Assembly (NCBI RefSeq): GCF_900540665.1
Contig: NZ_UQGV01000064.1
Span: 1-13,401, forward strand
Direction of reading: 5' to 3'
DNA: 13,401 nucleotides
DNA from: an uncultured Catenibacterium sp.
GTDB lineage: Bacteria; Bacillota_I; Bacilli_A; Erysipelotrichales; Coprobacillaceae
Below the pieces are notes generated by a model. The model was not told where the DNA came from. It saw only the letters and a program-made list of their open reading frames with translations, and made no database searches. Position numbers and translations under genes: made by a program. Positions 1-6,706 of the stretch are shown here, in pieces (within the stretch, counting starts at the first letter, position 1; each line of letters opens with the position of its first letter).

Positions 1-753
1 ATAAATAATATATGAATAAAAATCGCTTCCTTTATAATTATTGGCTAAAATACTATATACATCTAAACAAGTGAACCATTTTTCAGATACAACTTTATGA
101 ACTGCACTTTCAGAGCGTTGTCTATAACCATACAATTTACTAGTATTGAACGATACTTTATGGCACCTAGATGCGTATTGCATATTAAAAAGTAAGTCTT
201 CCGTGACATAAATTGTTTCGCAAAAATGAAGTTTATATTTATCAATAATGCTCTTTCTAAACATTTTAGAACAAATTGTACCATCAGTTTTAGTGAAAAA
301 TAATACACCTATGTTATCTGTAATAATTTCGTAGTCGTTACTTGTATATGATTTCTTAGAATCAATATCATTTTCATAAAAGCAAAAATATGAAAGCATG
401 GATAAATCAATGTTATAATTTTCATATGGTTTTAACATCATTTCAATATATTTTTCGAATACAATGTCATCCGCATCAATGAATATGATGTATTCACCAC
501 GACTTTCCTTTAAACCTCTATTTCGAGTGTATGATACGCCATGATTATCATGATAAAAAAAACGAATACGATTGTCTCTTTTTTCCCAGTTGATACATAA
601 TGATTTTGACTGATCAGTTGAGCCATCATCAATAAGTAATATTTCAAAATTGGAATATGTTTGTCTTAAGATAGATTTAATACAATTATGCAAATATTCT
701 TCCATGTTATAAACAGGAATTATTACACTAACTAATGGTTTAAGATTCTTCAT
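1..753 (-). CDS. Family 2 glycosyltransferase, C-terminus beyond window
   Basis: At least 251 codons read open from an ATG at 753 to base 1 with no stop, so the gene continues past the left edge. The protein starts MKNLKPLVSVIIPVYN, the usual GT2 (GT-A fold) opening. It has DDGSTD at residues 42-47 for nucleotide-sugar binding and DADD at 93-96, the DXD-type metal site. GT2 enzymes move a sugar from a nucleotide donor to a lipid-linked acceptor on the cytoplasmic face; donor and acceptor cannot be read here. The start overlaps the end of the preceding GT4 gene by 14 bases, so translation is probably coupled, and the ribosome site in front (AGAAAG, about 13 bases away) is weak. GC is very low (11 of the first 60 bases). 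Family is secure; specificity is unknown. Confidence 0.9.
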   Translation of the reverse strand, partial: MKNLKPLVSVIIPVYNMEEYLHNCIKSILRQTYSNFEILLIDDGSTDQSKSLCINWEKRDNRIRFFYHDNHGVSYTRNRGLKESRGEYIIFIDADDIVFEKYIEMMLKPYENYNIDLSMLSYFCFYENDIDSKKSYTSNDYEIITDNIGVLFFTKTDGTICSKMFRKSIIDKYKLHFCETIYVTEDLLFNMQYASRCHKVSFNTSKLYGYRQRSESAVHKVVSEKWFTCLDVYSILANNYKGSDFYSYIIY

Positions 754-1783
754 ACAATATTTTTAGCTTTCTATAATATTTATTTTCGTTATTAAATTCA
801 GAAAAACTTTTTTCTACCTCTTTTTCAAACAAATGATATTTTTTATCATCAGTCAAAAGCTCATTTAAATGTTTTGCAAAAGATTCATTTTTATTATCTA
901 AATATCCTGTTTTGCCTATATTAATCAAATCACATAACCCATCCGTTGGTGTACTAACAATTGGTTTGTTAAGAGCCATGGCTTCTAACGCAACCATAGG
1001 AGTCCCTTCTCTATCTGATGTAAGAACCAATATTTTAGAATGTTTTAAAATTGGTAACGGATTATTCATAAAACCTAAAAAAGATATGTTATCTTGTAAA
1101 TTGTATTTTTTTGCTAAATCTTTAGTTTCTTCTTCAAGATTCCCTTGTCCAACAACTGCGACATGAACATCTGAATATAATTCAGTTAATATTTTAACTA
1201 TGGACATTAACCTTTGTGGATTTTTAGGTTCGGCTAATCTGCCGATATAAATAACATCATAATTTGGACCATCATAATCTTTTTTTGCTTTAAATAATAT
1301 ATCTTCTTTATTTACAGTGTTATACATAATAACACTTTTTGAATTTAACTTTTTGTGATAGTAATAACCATTATAACAAGAATTTGAAACCCAGATAACT
1401 TTATTATATTTCCATGAAAAAACATAATATAACAGTGATTTAATTGATAATTTTCGACTTTGGAAATCACTGTTATGTATATGTGAAATGATTTTTATGC
1501 CTGTTTTTGCTGCCATAGCAGCTATTACACTTGCTCTCATATCATGAGCATGTATTATATTTGGTTTATATTCATTTATAACCCTTTTTACTTCTGCAAC
1601 ATTCAAATCATCTATCGGATAAAATTCAATATTTTTTTCTTCTAAAGAACTTCGTATTTGACCATCCCTACTACAATAAGCCATTGTTATAGCTTTATCA
1701 TTTTCAAACATTTTTATAATTTGACAAACAACATTTTCAGCTCCAGAAAATCTTGAACTTTGTAATAAATGAAGTACTCTCAT
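740..1783 (-). CDS. Family 4 (GT-B) glycosyltransferase
   Basis: This 347-residue protein has the usual length for GT4. The N-terminal Rossmann half opens MRVLHLLQSSRFSGAENVV, where the SGAE stretch is the acceptor-side glycine-rich loop of GT4 enzymes. It also has an IIHAHD motif near residue 80. The C-terminal half has IGRLAEPKNP near 180, VVGQGNLEEE near 210, and the EX7E donor-site motif E259-E267 in REGTPMVALEAM. It should be a retaining transferase adding one sugar to the undecaprenyl-linked repeat unit. A strong GGAGG lies 6-7 bases before the ATG, and 74 noncoding bases separate it from the previous gene, the largest clean gap in the glycosyltransferase block. It uses AT-rich codons such as CAA for Gln, unlike the kinase block. 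Donor sugar is unknown. Confidence 0.92.
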   Translation of the reverse strand: MRVLHLLQSSRFSGAENVVCQIIKMFENDKAITMAYCSRDGQIRSSLEEKNIEFYPIDDLNVAEVKRVINEYKPNIIHAHDMRASVIAAMAAKTGIKIISHIHNSDFQSRKLSIKSLLYYVFSWKYNKVIWVSNSCYNGYYYHKKLNSKSVIMYNTVNKEDILFKAKKDYDGPNYDVIYIGRLAEPKNPQRLMSIVKILTELYSDVHVAVVGQGNLEEETKDLAKKYNLQDNISFLGFMNNPLPILKHSKILVLTSDREGTPMVALEAMALNKPIVSTPTDGLCDLINIGKTGYLDNKNESFAKHLNELLTDDKKYHLFEKEVEKSFSEFNNENKYYRKLKILYEES

Positions 1784-1857
1784 TTATTTACCTCCTCTCT
1801 AAAAATTATCATAATTTAAATCAAAAAAAAGTGATTGGAAGCCTAAAACTTTATGAT

Positions 1858-2985
1858 TTATTTAAATTCTTTTGAATACACATCAAATATACAGTCTTCA
1901 ACTTTTTCGATAGAAAAGTTCTTTAAATTTTCATAGCTTTTCTCAACTAATCGTTCTCTTAAGTCAGAAGATTGTACAAGTTTCTCTAATGCACAAACAT
2001 ATTCATTTTTGTTAGTGCAAAGAAATCCACTAACACCATTACAAATCAATTCAGTATTTCCACGTATTTTTGAAACTACACATGGTATTTTACTAGCCAT
2101 AGCTTCCATTAAAGATCTTGCTAATCCTTCTTGTTTAGAAGTAAATAAGAAAGTATCTGCGGCTTTCAATAATTCTTTAATATCATTTCTATACCCTAAA
2201 AAATGAACTTGTTTTTCGATACCCAAACTACAGGTTAATTCTTTTAGATTTTCTTCTTCTGGACCTTCACCACATATAAAATAATGAATATCCGGATTGT
2301 TTAATTTTGCTACTACTTCAATAGCAATCCTATAATTTTTTCTATCAATAAGATCTCCCATTGAAATTAACGCAAAATCTGTATCTTTTAAATTCAATTC
2401 TTTTCTTTTAATCTCTCTTACTGTGTCTGGTACATCATATTGACTTAGATCCATGCCAACACCAGGAACGTAATATACATGCCCATCATCTCTTAATTTG
2501 AATGTTTTTGCTCTTTCAAAATCTTCATTATTGATAGTGATAATTGCATCAGTCTTCCTTGCAAGCCACTTTTCTATAGGATAATAAATCATCCAATTTT
2601 TCTTTGGTGCTCCTTCAAAAAAATGAAACCCATGAGCTTGATATAGTACTCTTTTAACGTGACACTTTTCTCCGGCCAATCTTCCAAGAAGACCTCCAAC
2701 TGGAGTATTACAATGAATATAATCAATATTTTCTTTTTTTATAAAATCGACTAACTGCTTATATGCTTGAATATTCTTTGTAGAATATGGTGAACGATCC
2801 AAGTCCATATGAAATAATTTAACTCCATACTTCTTTTCATCTGCAGACATTTGCTCTTCTGTTGCAGCATCCCAATTAGAAGCATAATAAAATTCAAAAC
2901 CACATCTTTTTGCAGCTGCAATACTTGCTACTGCAAACGAACCTACACTATTACTAATGTTTGATATAAATAATAATTTTTTCAA
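1858..2985 (-). CDS. Family 4 glycosyltransferase, CapM/EpsD/PglA-like, TTG start
   Basis: A 375-residue GT-B enzyme. Residues 91-103 (HCNTPVGGLLGRL) and 118-153 (a GFHFFEGAP segment, then YYPIEKWLA and ITINNEDF) are hallmarks of the CapM/EpsD/PglA-like GT4 branch. That branch often adds the second sugar, typically a HexNAc, to the first lipid-linked sugar. Further motifs are GEGPEEENLKEL near 239-250 and EX7E at E286-E294 (QEGLARSLMEAM). The start is TTG: an in-frame TAA lies two codons before it, GAGGGTG sits 6 bases upstream, and the next in-frame ATG is Met46, too late. The gene begins 12 bases after the phosphoglycosyl transferase stop, fitting an enzyme that acts immediately after it. 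Family is certain; donor and acceptor are inferred only from position. Confidence 0.92.
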   Translation of the reverse strand: MKKLLFISNISNSVGSFAVASIAAAKRCGFEFYYASNWDAATEEQMSADEKKYGVKLFHMDLDRSPYSTKNIQAYKQLVDFIKKENIDYIHCNTPVGGLLGRLAGEKCHVKRVLYQAHGFHFFEGAPKKNWMIYYPIEKWLARKTDAIITINNEDFERAKTFKLRDDGHVYYVPGVGMDLSQYDVPDTVREIKRKELNLKDTDFALISMGDLIDRKNYRIAIEVVAKLNNPDIHYFICGEGPEEENLKELTCSLGIEKQVHFLGYRNDIKELLKAADTFLFTSKQEGLARSLMEAMASKIPCVVSKIRGNTELICNGVSGFLCTNKNEYVCALEKLVQSSDLRERLVEKSYENLKNFSIEKVEDCIFDVYSKEFK

Positions 2986-2991
2986 TTCTTA

Positions 2992-2998
2992 CACCCTC
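2992..2998 (-). promoter_or_regulatory. Ribosome binding site setting a TTG start
   Basis: GAGGGTG on the minus strand sits 6 bases before TTG at 2985 and overlaps the last base of the preceding stop codon. It decides the start of the GT4 gene, since no ATG or GTG is available before the upstream stop. A TTG start usually lowers initiation, so it may set a lower dose of this transferase. Confidence 0.7.
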
Positions 2999-3648
2999 TA
3001 ATTCGTATATATGTTTTCTCTTTTTAATACAGTGGATATTGTTTTAAAGAAAATTCTAATGTCAAGTATCAGAGATACATTATGTGCATACCATGCATCA
3101 TAAAGACGTTTTTCACGTACACCTAGATTATTTCTATAATAAGCCTGTGTATATCCAGTAATTCCAGGTCTAATTAATAACTTGTCCTTCTCATCTTCAG
3201 AATATGTATCTTTTGATTCAACATCACCTGGACGAGGACCGATAATACTCATATCACCTTTTAAAATATTGAAAATCTGAGGAATCTCATCAATACTAGT
3301 TTCTCTAAGAAAATGTCCTACTTTAGTTACTCTTGGATCTTTATCTGAGTTGAAAGTACTGCCGTCATCATTACGTAAATCAGGTGCATTTACTTTCATA
3401 GATCTAAACTTCAACATTCCAAATTCCTTAAAACCTACTCCTAAACGAGCCGAATGATAAAATACTGGACCCTTATCTTCAATTTTAATTGCTATTGCAA
3501 CAGGAATTAAAATGATTAATACAAATGGTAGAGCTATTAAACAAGCCACAATATCAAATAGTCTTTTAAAGCCTAACTGATATACACCTTTATATCCATT
3601 TTTAGTTTTTGATTCCTGATATAATTCTTCTGGAGTTATATTTTTCAT
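2998..3648 (-). CDS. Initiating phosphoglycosyl transferase (PglC/WcaJ catalytic-domain family)
   Basis: A 216-residue monotopic phosphoglycosyl transferase, the minimal PglC-size form without the extra N-terminal helices of WcaJ/WbaP. One hydrophobic segment at about 33-54 would be the re-entrant membrane helix. Then come KFRSMKVNAPD at 80-90, the catalytic Asp-Glu pair D120-E121 in ETSIDEIPQ, GDMSIIGPRPGD at 131-142 and RPGITGYTQAYYRNNL at 160-175. It should transfer a sugar 1-phosphate from a UDP-sugar to undecaprenyl phosphate, starting the repeat unit. The YTQAYYRNN segment differs from the common LAQVNGRN, which marks a subfamily. Its ribosome site (GAGGAT) lies in the last codons of the broken ATP-grasp frame, so it depended on that gene for coupling. 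It is not the same subtype as the decayed transferase at 5100-5406. Confidence 0.93.
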   Translation of the reverse strand: MKNITPEELYQESKTKNGYKGVYQLGFKRLFDIVACLIALPFVLIILIPVAIAIKIEDKGPVFYHSARLGVGFKEFGMLKFRSMKVNAPDLRNDDGSTFNSDKDPRVTKVGHFLRETSIDEIPQIFNILKGDMSIIGPRPGDVESKDTYSEDEKDKLLIRPGITGYTQAYYRNNLGVREKRLYDAWYAHNVSLILDIRIFFKTISTVLKRENIYTN

Positions 3649-3651
3649 TCT

Positions 3652-3771
3652 TTAATCCTCAAATAATACTTCTTTAAAGTAATCAAGTACTTTTTCTGCT
3701 TTTCTTACTGCTTCATTTCGTGTATTAGCTCTAGCTACAATATATCCACATCCATCTAAATTAGTATGGTA
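3652..3771 (-). pseudogene. Detached C-terminal 39 codons of the ATP-grasp gene
   Basis: After the TAA at 3774-3772 the same frame stays open for 39 codons and ends at TAA 3654-3652, four bases before the next gene. The peptide begins YHTNLDGCGYIVAR and continues with an Asn-Glu-Ala-Val helix (RNEAVRKAEKVL). A glycine-rich GxGYIVA strand followed by an 'EAxxKAxK' helix is the normal ending of ATP-grasp carboxylate-amine ligases. So this is the natural C-terminus of the upstream protein, cut off by one stop codon. No start codon or ribosome site suggests that it is translated by itself. Readthrough or a sequencing error would restore the gene. Confidence 0.8.
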
Positions 3772-4842
3772 TTAATTAACCTTCATACCTTCTTCTAGAT
3801 GATGATATATTTCTACATCAAACTTCTTTTCTACTTCTTTCATATCTGGAAGTTTTTTTACAATACCATCTTCAAAAGCAAGTAATCTAGTGGCTACAGC
3901 ACAATGATCTTTAACACTCAAATCTACTGTATCACCTACTGCATTCTGAATCATTGCAGCCATATAATCTATCCCCTTACCATACGGAATAATACAAGGA
4001 CCAATCATATTTCCACCCATTCTAGCTCCAATATCAATAATATAGACTTTACCATCCTCAGTAATAAGCATATCCATATTAACTGAACCAAAGTTAACAC
4101 CTAGTGCTTTAATCGCTTTCTTCACACAATTTACAGCTTTATCTTCAACGTCTTTTGTTAAATCAGTTGGAATAGAATGTCCTAATTCTGCATAATAAGG
4201 TGGATTAGTCATCCATTTTTGCATAATGCCTAAAACATGGACTTCACCATTTATAACTAATGTTTCTGCACCATATTCTTTACCCACAATAAATGTTTCA
4301 ATCTCAGCTCTATCTGTAATAGATCCACCCATTGCACATTGACAAGCTTCTTTTAAATCTTCAGCTTTATCTACTCTACTCGCTCCTCTGCTTCCTGAAC
4401 CATCACATGGCTTAACCATTACAGGATAAACAATCTTATTCGCAAGTTCTTCGATGTTAGAATCTCTATGAACTTCATAAGCTTGTTCTGTGTCATCTAC
4501 ATGACTTTCAAATAAACATTTTCTGACTTGATATTTGTTTTTAATGAGTTGTGCAACTTCATACTTTAAACCAGGTAATCCCAATTCTCTTGCAACATAA
4601 GCTGCAGTAAGAACACCATAGTCAGTTGCTGCAGTTAATACACCATCAATTTTGTTTTCTCTTGCATATTCTAAACAAGCTTTTTCATCTACTATGTTTA
4701 TTACACCATGATAATCTGCATGTTTAAATCCAACAGCATTTGGATCAGCATCAACTGTATGCACTTCGTACCCCATTTGTTTAGCTTTTACTATTACAAA
4801 ATCTTGAAGAAAACCAGCACCTATAATTAATACTTTCTTCAT
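3772..4842 (-). CDS. ATP-grasp ligase, interrupted by a premature TAA (396 codons if read through)
   Basis: A 356-residue ATP-grasp protein. The pre-grasp Rossmann domain begins KKVLIIGAGFLQDF with VDADPNA at 30-36. The ATP-grasp fold includes VMVKPCDGSGSRGASRV (141-157, the phosphate-binding loop) and the metal-site strand IIDIGARMGGN (268-278). Such enzymes form acyl-phosphates and join a carboxylate to an amine. In this locus the likely acceptor is the 4-amino group of the aminotransferase product, or a sugar carboxylate; that is inference. The reading frame stops at TAA 3774-3772, but 39 matching codons follow, so the protein lacks its final strand and helix. A good ribosome site (AAGAAGG) lies 7 bases before the ATG. 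The catalytic core is present, so residual activity is possible; a pseudogene in an early stage is equally possible. Confidence 0.85.
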   Translation of the reverse strand: MKKVLIIGAGFLQDFVIVKAKQMGYEVHTVDADPNAVGFKHADYHGVINIVDEKACLEYARENKIDGVLTAATDYGVLTAAYVARELGLPGLKYEVAQLIKNKYQVRKCLFESHVDDTEQAYEVHRDSNIEELANKIVYPVMVKPCDGSGSRGASRVDKAEDLKEACQCAMGGSITDRAEIETFIVGKEYGAETLVINGEVHVLGIMQKWMTNPPYYAELGHSIPTDLTKDVEDKAVNCVKKAIKALGVNFGSVNMDMLITEDGKVYIIDIGARMGGNMIGPCIIPYGKGIDYMAAMIQNAVGDTVDLSVKDHCAVATRLLAFEDGIVKKLPDMKEVEKKFDVEIYHHLEEGMKVN

Positions 4843-4855
4843 TACACTACCTTCT

Positions 4856-5110
4856 TCACATTAATATATACTCTCTAACCACTTTTTTATAATTCTCAAT
4901 CACTTATCCAACATCCTCATTACTTAATTTAGTATGCAGTGGCAATGTGATTAAATTCTGATAATATGTATATGCATTAGGGAAACTCTTAATAACCCAA
5001 ACCATAACTTCATAAACACTTATCATAGGTAAAGATTTATAGCGTACATTTATATTTACACCACGTTCAGCAAGTTTAATAACGATTTCTCTTTTATGTT
5101 CATAACTTAT
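4856..5110 (-). pseudogene. 3' remnant of a second DegT/PglE-type aminotransferase
   Basis: This stretch encodes the last ~80 residues of an aminotransferase closely resembling the intact gene next door: about 55 of 80 positions are identical by hand alignment, starting at ISYEHKRE against ISDEQRRE. Shared blocks include IKLAERGVN, FPNAYTY and NLITLPLHTKLS. It is broken by an in-frame TAA at 4906-4904, where the intact copy has Tyr (DVG* against DVEY). After that the frame continues VIENYKKVVREY to a TGA at 4858-4856, matching the intact C-terminus. The N-terminal three quarters, including the PLP lysine, are missing. The divergence (~69%) is too great for a recent duplication, so it is a remnant of another allele or cassette. 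The next gene starts 13 bases on. Confidence 0.88.
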
Positions 5111-5406
5111 AAACATCTTCTTTATCTTTACCAAGAACATCTTTCTGAGCACTTCTAATACAATTCTAAACTTTGTTGCTATATCCCCAAAAAACGAGAG
5201 ATTCTTAATAAACTCCTTGCTATAATCAATTTAACTTGGTAGTACTCCTATATATATGTTTTATCTATAACACTAGCACCATCAAGTAATTCAGATTCTT
5301 GATATCTAATACCTATGTTTACTTAAATAATTTACAAAGTTTTAAGAAACATACTTACTTCATCATTCTTCATATAATCAGGTAAAGTTTCCCATTTCTT
5401 CAACAT
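5100..5406 (-). pseudogene. Decayed phosphoglycosyl transferase gene (start intact, middle deleted)
   Basis: The ATG at 5406-5404 overlaps the aminotransferase stop (TAATG). The frame reads LKKWETLPDYMKNDEV, which resembles the N-terminus of sugar transferases of EPS loci, and reaches TAA at 5334. The same frame then gives VNIGIRYQESELLDG, like the 'IKYRxExELL' segment after the PGITG motif in one transferase subtype. A +1 shift gives IYIGVLPS, a stop, and IDYSKEFIKNLSFFGDI, the family's C-terminal 'YxxNxSFxxDI' block followed by VLEVLRK. A further shift gives KDVLGKDKEDVYKL and TGA at 5102-5100, possibly the original end. The membrane helix and Asp-Glu catalytic core (roughly 100 residues or more) are gone. 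The identification rests on remembered family patterns, so the family is fairly sure and the exact limits are not. Confidence 0.72.
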
Positions 5407-6641
5407 TACATATATTCCTTTACAACTTCTTTAAAGTTTTCAATCACATACTCTACATCTTCATCACTTAACTTAGTATGTAAAGGTAAAGTAATAAGAT
5501 TTTCACAATATGTATATGCATTAGGGAAATCTTTTATATCCCACCCCAAAGTTTTATATGCAGTCATCATAGGTAATGGTTTATAGTGTACATTTGTATT
5601 CACACCACGTTCTGCTAATTTAATAATGATTTCTCTTCTCTGTTCATCACTAATACCAGGTATTCTAGTTAAGTATAAATGTTTAGAAGACTCAAAGTCT
5701 TTACCCCAATGATTCAAGTGTTTAACACCTAACTCATCACACATTTTATCATACTTACTTACGATTTCTCTTCTTCTTGCAAGCATTCCAGGATATCTAT
5801 CTAACTGACGTAATCCAATAGCTGCCATAATATCAGTCATATTACACTTATACCAAGGACCAATAATATCATATTCCCAAGCACCTAACTGTGTCTTAGC
5901 TAATGCATCTTTATTCTGTCCATGTAAGCTATATAACTGGAATAACTTATATACTTCTTCGTTATCTATACCAGGAATATCTTTCCAAGTACTTGCTCCA
6001 CCTTCTGCAGTTGTAAAGTTCTTTACTGCATGGAATGAAAAACTACTAAAATCAGCCCATTCACCAGCCATCTTACCTTTTCTTACTGCACCTAGTGCAT
6101 GAGCACAATCCGCAAATACCATAACTCTATTAAGGGTTTTCTGTATTCTAGATCCTAAAGTGTTATCATCTCTAGGGGTAAATAGGTTCTTCTTACTTTC
6201 AATAGCCTGATATAACTTATCATAATCACAAATTATGCCACCAAGATCTACAGCTACGACAGCCTTAGTCTTCTCAGTAATCGCCTCTGCAACCTTATCA
6301 TAATCCATTTCACAGTTATCTTTCTGACTATCTACAAATACAACTTTTGCACCACAATGAATTGCTGCTGAAGCTGAAGCAGTATAAGTATAAGCAGGTA
6401 CAATCACTTCATCTCCTGGTCCAATACCACATACTCTAAGATTTAATTCTTCTGCTGCTGTCGCAGAATTTAAACATACCACTTTAGATGTATGACAGTA
6501 TTCAGCAAGTCTTCTTTCTAATTCTTTAGTTCTTGGTCCTGTAGTAATCCATCCAGAACGAAGTGCTTCTGACACTTCTTCTATTTCTAATTCAGAAATA
6601 TCAGGTGGACTAAAAGGAACCTTTCTCTTATTCATTTCCAT
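5406..6641 (-). CDS. PLP-dependent nucleotide-sugar 4-aminotransferase (DegT/DnrJ/EryC1; PglE-like)
   Basis: A 411-residue aspartate-aminotransferase-fold enzyme, slightly longer than typical PglE/ArnB relatives. From the chosen start, motifs are SGWITTGPRTKELE near 29-42, the EVIVPAYTYTASASA block near 88-102, FADCAHALGA with D178 for the pyridine nitrogen, and SSFSFHAVKNFTTAEGG with the Schiff-base lysine K207. An extra ~20-residue stretch precedes FADCAHALGA. It should transfer an amino group from glutamate to the 4-keto-6-deoxy sugar made by the dehydratase upstream. I start at ATG 6641 rather than the in-frame ATG at 6680, because AGGAGGG lies 7 bases before 6641 and the longer form begins inside a hairpin. 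Its stop overlaps the ATG of the decayed phosphoglycosyl transferase, so those two genes were once translationally coupled. Confidence 0.93.
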   Translation of the reverse strand: MEMNKRKVPFSPPDISELEIEEVSEALRSGWITTGPRTKELERRLAEYCHTSKVVCLNSATAAEELNLRVCGIGPGDEVIVPAYTYTASASAAIHCGAKVVFVDSQKDNCEMDYDKVAEAITEKTKAVVAVDLGGIICDYDKLYQAIESKKNLFTPRDDNTLGSRIQKTLNRVMVFADCAHALGAVRKGKMAGEWADFSSFSFHAVKNFTTAEGGASTWKDIPGIDNEEVYKLFQLYSLHGQNKDALAKTQLGAWEYDIIGPWYKCNMTDIMAAIGLRQLDRYPGMLARRREIVSKYDKMCDELGVKHLNHWGKDFESSKHLYLTRIPGISDEQRREIIIKLAERGVNTNVHYKPLPMMTAYKTLGWDIKDFPNAYTYCENLITLPLHTKLSDEDVEYVIENFKEVVKEYM

Positions 6642-6647
6642 CTTTCT

Positions 6648-6654
6648 CCCTCCT
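6648..6654 (-). promoter_or_regulatory. Ribosome binding site fixing the aminotransferase start
   Basis: AGGAGGG on the minus strand lies 7 bases before ATG 6641, the ideal distance. It is 13 bases from the next ATG at 6635 and downstream of the ATG at 6680, so 6641 is the best start. Confidence 0.85.
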
Positions 6655-6673
6655 CTATGAATAAATACATGGG

Positions 6674-6697
6674 GTGGCACTTATCACTAAGTGCCAC
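6674..6697. repeat. Perfect 10-bp inverted repeat with 4-base loop between dehydratase and aminotransferase
   Basis: GTGGCACTTA, loop TCAC, TAAGTGCCAC form an uninterrupted stem in the 65-base gap inside the operon. Neither side has a run of T, so a standard intrinsic terminator is unlikely. A palindrome ACACATGTGT (6698-6707) abuts it and covers the last base of the dehydratase stop. In the mRNA the hairpin would sit about 19 bases before the aminotransferase ribosome site. It may be an RNA stability or processing element, a weak attenuator or a protein site; the sequence does not decide. Confidence 0.7.
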
Positions 6698-6706
6698 ACA
6701 CATGTG

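Noticed and set aside
63..308. Minus-strand 81-codon open frame
   Set aside because: It lies in another frame inside the partial GT2 gene, whose motifs are clear; it has no family features.
912..1166. Plus-strand 84-codon open frame
   Set aside because: It is antisense to the GT4 gene, lacks a ribosome site and reads as low-quality protein.
1784..1857. Terminator or promoter in the 74-base gap between the two GT4 genes
   Set aside because: An eight-base T-run is present on the minus strand (1830-1823), but no stem precedes it. A GATAAT-like -10 has no acceptable -35.
2009..2206. Plus-strand 65-codon open frame
   Set aside because: It is antisense to the EX7E region of the second GT4 gene and has no independent support.
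3904..4086. Plus-strand 60-codon open frame
   Set aside because: It is antisense to the ATP-grasp gene, with a skewed Ile/Asn/Thr/Ser composition and no start signal.
4904..5152. 82-codon minus-strand frame as a real small gene
   Set aside because: It begins at a GTG inside transferase debris, and its second half is the truncated end of an aminotransferase; it is a chance join of two remnants.
6642..6680. Longer aminotransferase start at 6680
   Set aside because: That ATG lies in the hairpin region without a ribosome site, and the added residues match no family N-terminus; ATG 6641 has AGGAGGG.
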